Below, piece after piece: positions 5,920 through 7,081 of a stretch of DNA of 7,081 nt. Each line of letters begins with the position of its first letter. Position 1 is the stretch's first letter. The DNA lies in contig JAFNRY010000142.1 in assembly GCA_017385345.1 (NCBI GenBank), positions 1 to 7,081 on the forward strand. Reading direction: 5' to 3'. The notes beneath the pieces were generated by a model. That model was given only the letters and a program-made list of their open reading frames with translations, ran no database searches and was not told where the DNA came from. This DNA comes from Kiritimatiellia bacterium (GTDB taxonomy: Bacteria; Verrucomicrobiota; Kiritimatiellia; RFP12; UBA1067). The position numbers and the translations under genes are program-made.

Positions 5920-7058
5920 TATCGCACCTCCAAGGACGCCTTGACGGGCAATTCCATGCCTGAATACGGCATGTTGCGCGACCTCGAAACGAACCGCTCC
6001 GGATCGACGCGCCACGATTCGCCCGAAACCTTGGTCCGGGGAAGACATTCGACAGCCGAAAGAGCGGATCGGGAAAGAATGGCGCGGGGCAGCTTCCACC
6101 ACGCCTCGGCCCACGACTCTGGCGACATGCCTTCTTCTTCAACCATGGCGAGCCAAGTAAGAGCGACAGCGGTTTCAAGACCGATGATACCGTTGGCGGA
6201 ACGAAGGAAACCGGTATTTTTCTTCTCCAGAGGGTGCGGCGCGTGATCTGTTGCAAACATCAGAACTCCATCTCTCACAGCCCTGCGAAGTTCGGCGCGA
6301 TCCTCCCTGTTTCCGAGCGGTGGAGACATCTTCCAGTTTGCATCGTCCGCCACAATGTCTTCGCATGATAACACAAGGTGGTGCGGAGTCGCCTCTGCCG
6401 TGACAGGCAATCCTTCCTTTTGAGCGTCGCGGACCAGCTCAACGCCCGCCGCAGTGGATATATGCTGGATATGAAGCCGGCATCCAGTATTGCGGCACAA
6501 CAACAAATCGCGCCGTATCGCCTCTGTTTCAGCAGCAACCGGCACGGTTGGAAGAGCGTTTCCGCGCGCAAATGCACAATCTCGCATCACTCCGCCGGCG
6601 GCCAAGCGCGGATCGAGCGCATGCTGGCATACGCACATTCCGAGCTTTGCAGCACGATACATGGCCTCTTCCATTATTTTATCGTCGGAAACATAGTTCC
6701 CGTCATCTGTAAAAAAAGCCGCACCAGACTCAGCAAGCGCTTCAAGATCGGAAACTTTACGCCCTTCTCTGTTTCTGGTTATGCACGCCGCGGCAAGCAA
6801 CACTGGCGCGGGACCGCCACCATGCAACTTCAGACGCTCGGCAAACCCGGATGAAATATCGTACTGCCGCCGGAGCGCTTCGGAAGAATCGCATGCGGGG
6901 ACAGTATTCGGCATTGTCACGACCGCGGCGATGCCGCCGGCTTTCGCCGCGGCAAGGCCGCTCTCCGTATCTTCCGCGCAAACCATTCCCGGGTCGCGAA
7001 AATGCACATGCACGTCGATAAATCCTGGAAAGATCATTCCTTGCCCGATTTCGGCCAT
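5919..7058 (-). CDS. pyrC: Dihydroorotase, class I type, with short N-terminus
   Basis: Dihydroorotase closes carbamoyl-aspartate to dihydroorotate, the third step of pyrimidine synthesis. The 379-residue product has the amidohydrolase barrel with all expected zinc ligands: H17 and H19 in DVHVHFRDPG, D118 or D119 in FFTDDG, H146 in CQHALDP, H199 in HIQHIST, and the catalytic D271 in FATDHAPH. R21 and N51 (MPNT) match substrate-binding positions, and ANGIIGLET (288-296) is diagnostic of the family. It is therefore likely active, not one of the inactive dihydroorotase-like partners of aspartate transcarbamoylase. It is odd in starting only 16 residues before the HxH motif, where relatives have about 45 more residues forming half of a small beta-domain. 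The C-terminal half of that domain also looks shortened. AAAGGAGGG six bases upstream supports this ATG, but the frame is open to the window edge, so a longer protein cannot be excluded. Confidence 0.9.
   Translation of the reverse strand: MAEIGQGMIFPGFIDVHVHFRDPGMVCAEDTESGLAAAKAGGIAAVVTMPNTVPACDSSEALRRQYDISSGFAERLKLHGGGPAPVLLAAACITRNREGRKVSDLEALAESGAAFFTDDGNYVSDDKIMEEAMYRAAKLGMCVCQHALDPRLAAGGVMRDCAFARGNALPTVPVAAETEAIRRDLLLCRNTGCRLHIQHISTAAGVELVRDAQKEGLPVTAEATPHHLVLSCEDIVADDANWKMSPPLGNREDRAELRRAVRDGVLMFATDHAPHPLEKKNTGFLRSANGIIGLETAVALTWLAMVEEEGMSPESWAEAWWKLPRAILSRSALSAVECLPRTKVSGESWRVDPERFVSRSRNMPYSGMELPVKASLEVR
5926..5931 (-). promoter_or_regulatory. Consensus Shine-Dalgarno of punA
   Basis: On the minus strand this reads GGAGGT, six bases before the ATG at 5919 and inside the end of pyrC. 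It rules out the longer in-frame start at 6114. Confidence 0.8.
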
Positions 7059-7064
7059 CCAAAT

Positions 7065-7073
7065 CCCTCCTTT
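7065..7073 (-). promoter_or_regulatory. Consensus Shine-Dalgarno of pyrC
   Basis: The minus strand reads AAAGGAGGG, six bases before the ATG at 7058, which argues that translation really begins there. A TAA (7074-7072, another frame) just before it could be the stop of an upstream gene of the same operon, for example pyrB, but too little is visible to say. Confidence 0.75.
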
Positions 7074-7081
7074 ACGTCCTC

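Noticed and set aside
5920..6114. Longer punA frame reaching into pyrC
   Set aside because: The consensus GGAGGT six bases before ATG 5919 and the normal family length at that start exclude it.
5413..6246. Plus-strand 277-codon open frame opposite punA and pyrC
   Set aside because: Both minus-strand genes are firmly identified; this frame has no motif and reflects GC-rich codon bias.

Overview
The window comes from a Gram-negative bacterium. It carries a non-flagellar type III secretion export apparatus and a protein with the hallmarks of an outer-membrane beta-barrel: a signal peptide, amphipathic strand-like segments and a C-terminal Phe. I recognise no species. The mixed GC-rich composition, the divergent export-apparatus genes and an outer-membrane protein I cannot place are compatible with a Verrucomicrobiota/Lentisphaerota/Kiritimatiellota-type (PVC) genome, but this is a guess.

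Left half, plus strand (1 to about 2940): five tightly packed genes in the classic order sctQ (last 16 codons only), sctR, sctS, sctT, sctU. sctS starts at a GTG that overlaps the sctR stop by four bases, and it is exactly the usual 88 residues. The Shine-Dalgarno of sctT overlaps the sctS stop. Together SctR, SctS and SctT form the export gate in the inner membrane, and SctU is the switch protein that changes substrate specificity. In SctU the autocleavage motif, normally Asn-Pro-Thr-His, reads Asn-Pro-Thr-Arg; this is the most notable single feature of the locus.

Middle (2940 to about 4190): a 180-base gap holds a good sigma70-type promoter (TTGACA, 17 bases, TAAACT) and a leader with a perfect 7-bp hairpin. 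It drives a separately transcribed gene for a 295-residue exported protein, probably an outer-membrane barrel. That unit ends in a strong intrinsic terminator (10-bp perfect stem plus T6). A second, weaker terminator-like hairpin on the same strand lies about 50 bases further on. The rest of this convergent gap holds nothing I can assign.

Right half, minus strand (7058 down to 4191): pyrC (dihydroorotase), punA (purine nucleoside phosphorylase) and a XerC/XerD-type tyrosine recombinase, apparently one operon read right to left. pyrC and punA share the junction TAATG, and punA and the recombinase are 10 bases apart. This is a nucleotide-metabolism and chromosome-maintenance operon, convergent with the secretion side and with no evident functional link to it. 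The dihydroorotase as read here lacks the usual N-terminal segment of about 45 residues, although its metal ligands are all present.

I found no RNA genes, insertion sequences, CRISPR arrays or prophage remnants.
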